Source of the DNA: Gammaproteobacteria bacterium
Lineage (GTDB): Bacteria > Pseudomonadota > Gammaproteobacteria > Arenicellales > JAJDZL01
Length of the DNA: 64,000 nucleotides
Direction: 5' to 3'
Assembly (NCBI GenBank): GCA_022823405.1
Contig: JAJDXD010000110.1
Span: 18,753 to 82,752 of the forward strand
The position numbers and the translations under genes were made by a program. Of this stretch, positions 62,681 to 64,000 are shown one piece after another. The stretch's first letter is position 1, and each line of letters begins with the position of its first letter. The notes beneath the pieces were generated by a model. It made no database searches. It worked only from the letters and a program-made list of their open reading frames with translations, and was not told where the DNA came from.

Positions 62681-63848
62681 AATTATCGAATAACATCAAC
62701 TGCTTAAGTCCATCAGTCGGTTCCGCTTTGTATCCCCTGTCCGCAAATAGTTGATATAGCGTGGTTTTCTCGAACAGCGCGGTGTCAATGGTCTGCGAAA
62801 TAGTGTAGAGGCTGGCCTCCAAATTCAGCTGTTTTTTCATAATCGCCAGCAGCACGTAAATCGAAACGCCAATCCAGATCTGAGTCTTGACCGCATTTTC
62901 GCTCTGTCCGTAGAACGACTGAATCCTCAAATGCTGCTTCAGCCACCGGAAAAATAATTCAACCTGCCATCGGTTCCTGTAAATCTTCGCAATCGTCAAC
63001 GGCGGCAGATAGGTGTTGTTGGTCAGAAAGATCAGCGTCTTGTCGCGCACCCGGTCGACGAACTTGATGCGCCGCAACTGATCAGGATAGCGCTGTGCGC
63101 TTTTCTTCCCGGTCAGCACGCCGCTTTGGTCGTAGATCACCCCTTCGTCCCGATTGTTCGCATGCGAATAAATGCGGCGGAACCTGATGTTCGATTTCGC
63201 GCGCACCACAAAGTAGCTGCCAAGGCTGTGAAACACATGCAGCCGCCTGTAGTCCACATAGGCGCGGTCCATCACGTAAATCGATCCGGGCTCGGGCAGC
63301 AGGTCGTCAAGAATGTTCACGTCGTTGACCTTGGCATCGGTCACTTCAATGAACGATGGGATGTTTCCCTGCAAATCCAGCAGCGCATGCAGCTTGATGC
63401 CAGCCTTGGTTCTGCGAAACGGCGCCCACGGAAACAGCGAAAGACAAAGGTCGATGGTGGATGAATCCAGCGCATAGACGGTTTCGTGCAGTTTCAGCTC
63501 ACTGTCTGTTGCATCGTACAGCGGTCGGGCCAGGTTGATCAGGTGCTGCGCATAGTCGGCGTAAATACGCCAGTCCCGATTTGCGTTGGCGTCTGCCAGA
63601 GTGCTGCGGGAGATGCCCGCGGGCAGGCCAAGGTGGTACAGCTTCTCCCGATGCGCTTTCAAACAGATGACCAGATCGCGCAAACTGCTTCGGCGATTCA
63701 TCTGCGCAATCGCCATCGCACGGTACTGCTGGGAACAGCCGAATGCGCGCACCCTGTGATCTCCCTGGTAACGACTGACACAGCGGTGAAACGCTTTCCA
63801 TGGCTGATGTGCCATGATCTGTGAGAAAACATACTTTCCATCATACAT
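62667..63848 (-). CDS. IS4-family transposase
   Basis: 393 residues from ATG 63848 (MYDGKYVFSQIMAHQ); an ATG at 63995 lies in the right inverted repeat region and is unlikely. DDE residues: Asp in YALDSSTIDLCLSLF, Asp in IYVMDRAYVDYRRL, Glu in IYRNRWQVELFFRWLKQHL with the Y-R-x-R-W-x-x-E-x-x-F-x-x-L-K pattern of IS4. The N-terminal RYQGDHRVRAFGCSQQYRAM is the DUF4372 segment. Intact, so the element may still move. Confidence 0.9.
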   Translation of the reverse strand: MYDGKYVFSQIMAHQPWKAFHRCVSRYQGDHRVRAFGCSQQYRAMAIAQMNRRSSLRDLVICLKAHREKLYHLGLPAGISRSTLADANANRDWRIYADYAQHLINLARPLYDATDSELKLHETVYALDSSTIDLCLSLFPWAPFRRTKAGIKLHALLDLQGNIPSFIEVTDAKVNDVNILDDLLPEPGSIYVMDRAYVDYRRLHVFHSLGSYFVVRAKSNIRFRRIYSHANNRDEGVIYDQSGVLTGKKSAQRYPDQLRRIKFVDRVRDKTLIFLTNNTYLPPLTIAKIYRNRWQVELFFRWLKQHLRIQSFYGQSENAVKTQIWIGVSIYVLLAIMKKQLNLEASLYTISQTIDTALFEKTTLYQLFADRGYKAEPTDGLKQLMLFDNSTGH

Positions 63849-63984
63849 GACGGTATACTCCTGATTGATTGAGACTCTGTTTGGAGGGAATCTGGATGCT
63901 TCCGCTTCCGCTGAAGTCTCGGACACCCTCCAACAGGGTTTTATTCTAATAGTTTCAATCAGATACATGACATTATTTCCCAAA

Positions 63985-64000
63985 CAACCGGACACTAGTG
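63985..64000 (-). repeat. right terminal inverted repeat of the IS4 element
   Basis: caaccggacactagtg, the exact complement of 62665-62680; it is the last 16 bases of the window. Confidence 0.92.

Larger units (their letters stand above)
62665..64000. mobile_element. complete IS4-family insertion sequence
   Basis: Perfect 16-bp terminal inverted repeats, cactagtgtccggttg, lie at 62665-62680 and (reverse complement) 63985-64000; a single transposase gene fills the interior. The element ends exactly at the window edge, so the target-site duplication on the right cannot be checked. It is the only apparently intact mobile element here. Confidence 0.9.

Noticed and set aside
1..64000. CRISPR array, rRNA operon or integron
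   Set aside because: No regularly spaced direct repeats, rRNA sequence or attC-like structures were seen.

Overview
The window looks like a chromosome segment of an uncultured, probably marine gammaproteobacterium. It has roughly 45-50 % GC by eye, Coq7-type ubiquinone synthesis, a glycolate oxidase operon glcDEF, MFS/MATE/EamA/RND transporters and ordinary proteobacterial housekeeping genes. An unusual number of decayed genes and IS remnants (MscS, cytochrome c, ParA, DUF4143 ATPase, flavin reductase, IS1595, IS256) fits a host-associated or otherwise relaxed-selection lifestyle. That lifestyle is inference.

Layout. 1-16.8 kb: citrate synthase 3' end, MATE, DUF3179, two MFS carriers, rhomboid plus a DUF255/DsbD-like protein, SDR, EamA, an MscS gene with one in-frame amber, an alpha/beta hydrolase with metY, and a 3-hydroxyacyl-CoA dehydrogenase lacking its expected hydratase half. 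16.8-19.8 kb: a small defence/mobile insert (HNH nuclease, endonuclease VII remnant, MqsA-like regulator with two HTH domains and its partner, dead cytochrome c). 19.8-26.1 kb: coq7, glcDEF, a VOC protein and an EEP phosphatase/nuclease. 26.4-31 kb: a GPP34-cytochrome P450 fusion and an MMPL/RND lipid exporter. 31.1-31.6 kb: tRNA-Lys and a ParA remnant.

32.5-44.8 kb is the centrepiece, a bacterial sterol biosynthesis locus. Two sterol C-24 methyltransferase paralogues flank a LolA-like periplasmic protein on the plus strand. They converge on a five-gene minus-strand operon: 3beta-HSD/SdmB-like, Rieske oxygenase SdmA-like, ERG24/ERG4-type sterol reductase, CYP51, and a squalene epoxidase-oxidosqualene cyclase fusion. 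A perfect-armed palindrome sits 27 bp before the first gene. Together they would epoxidise and cyclise squalene, remove the 14alpha and C-4 methyls, reduce a nuclear double bond and alkylate the side chain at C-24. The MMPL and LolA-like proteins are good candidates for moving the product between membranes. A glycosyltransferase and a Rieske ferredoxin further right (60.7-62.3 kb) may belong to the same physiology.

45.3-55.7 kb: dead IS1595, then a second GPP34 fusion, here to a di-heme cytochrome b, with an 11-heme-motif cytochrome c and a DUF3365 monoheme protein. These probably form a quinol-linked electron-transfer module. An RND efflux pair and a ruined ferric-reductase-like gene follow. 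55.8-64 kb: an AbiE toxin-antitoxin pair, IS256 remnant, a palindrome-preceded small gene, DUF4143 ATPase, IS1595 scrap, GT1 glycosyltransferase, Rieske ferredoxin and an intact IS4-family element ending at the window edge with 16-bp perfect inverted repeats.
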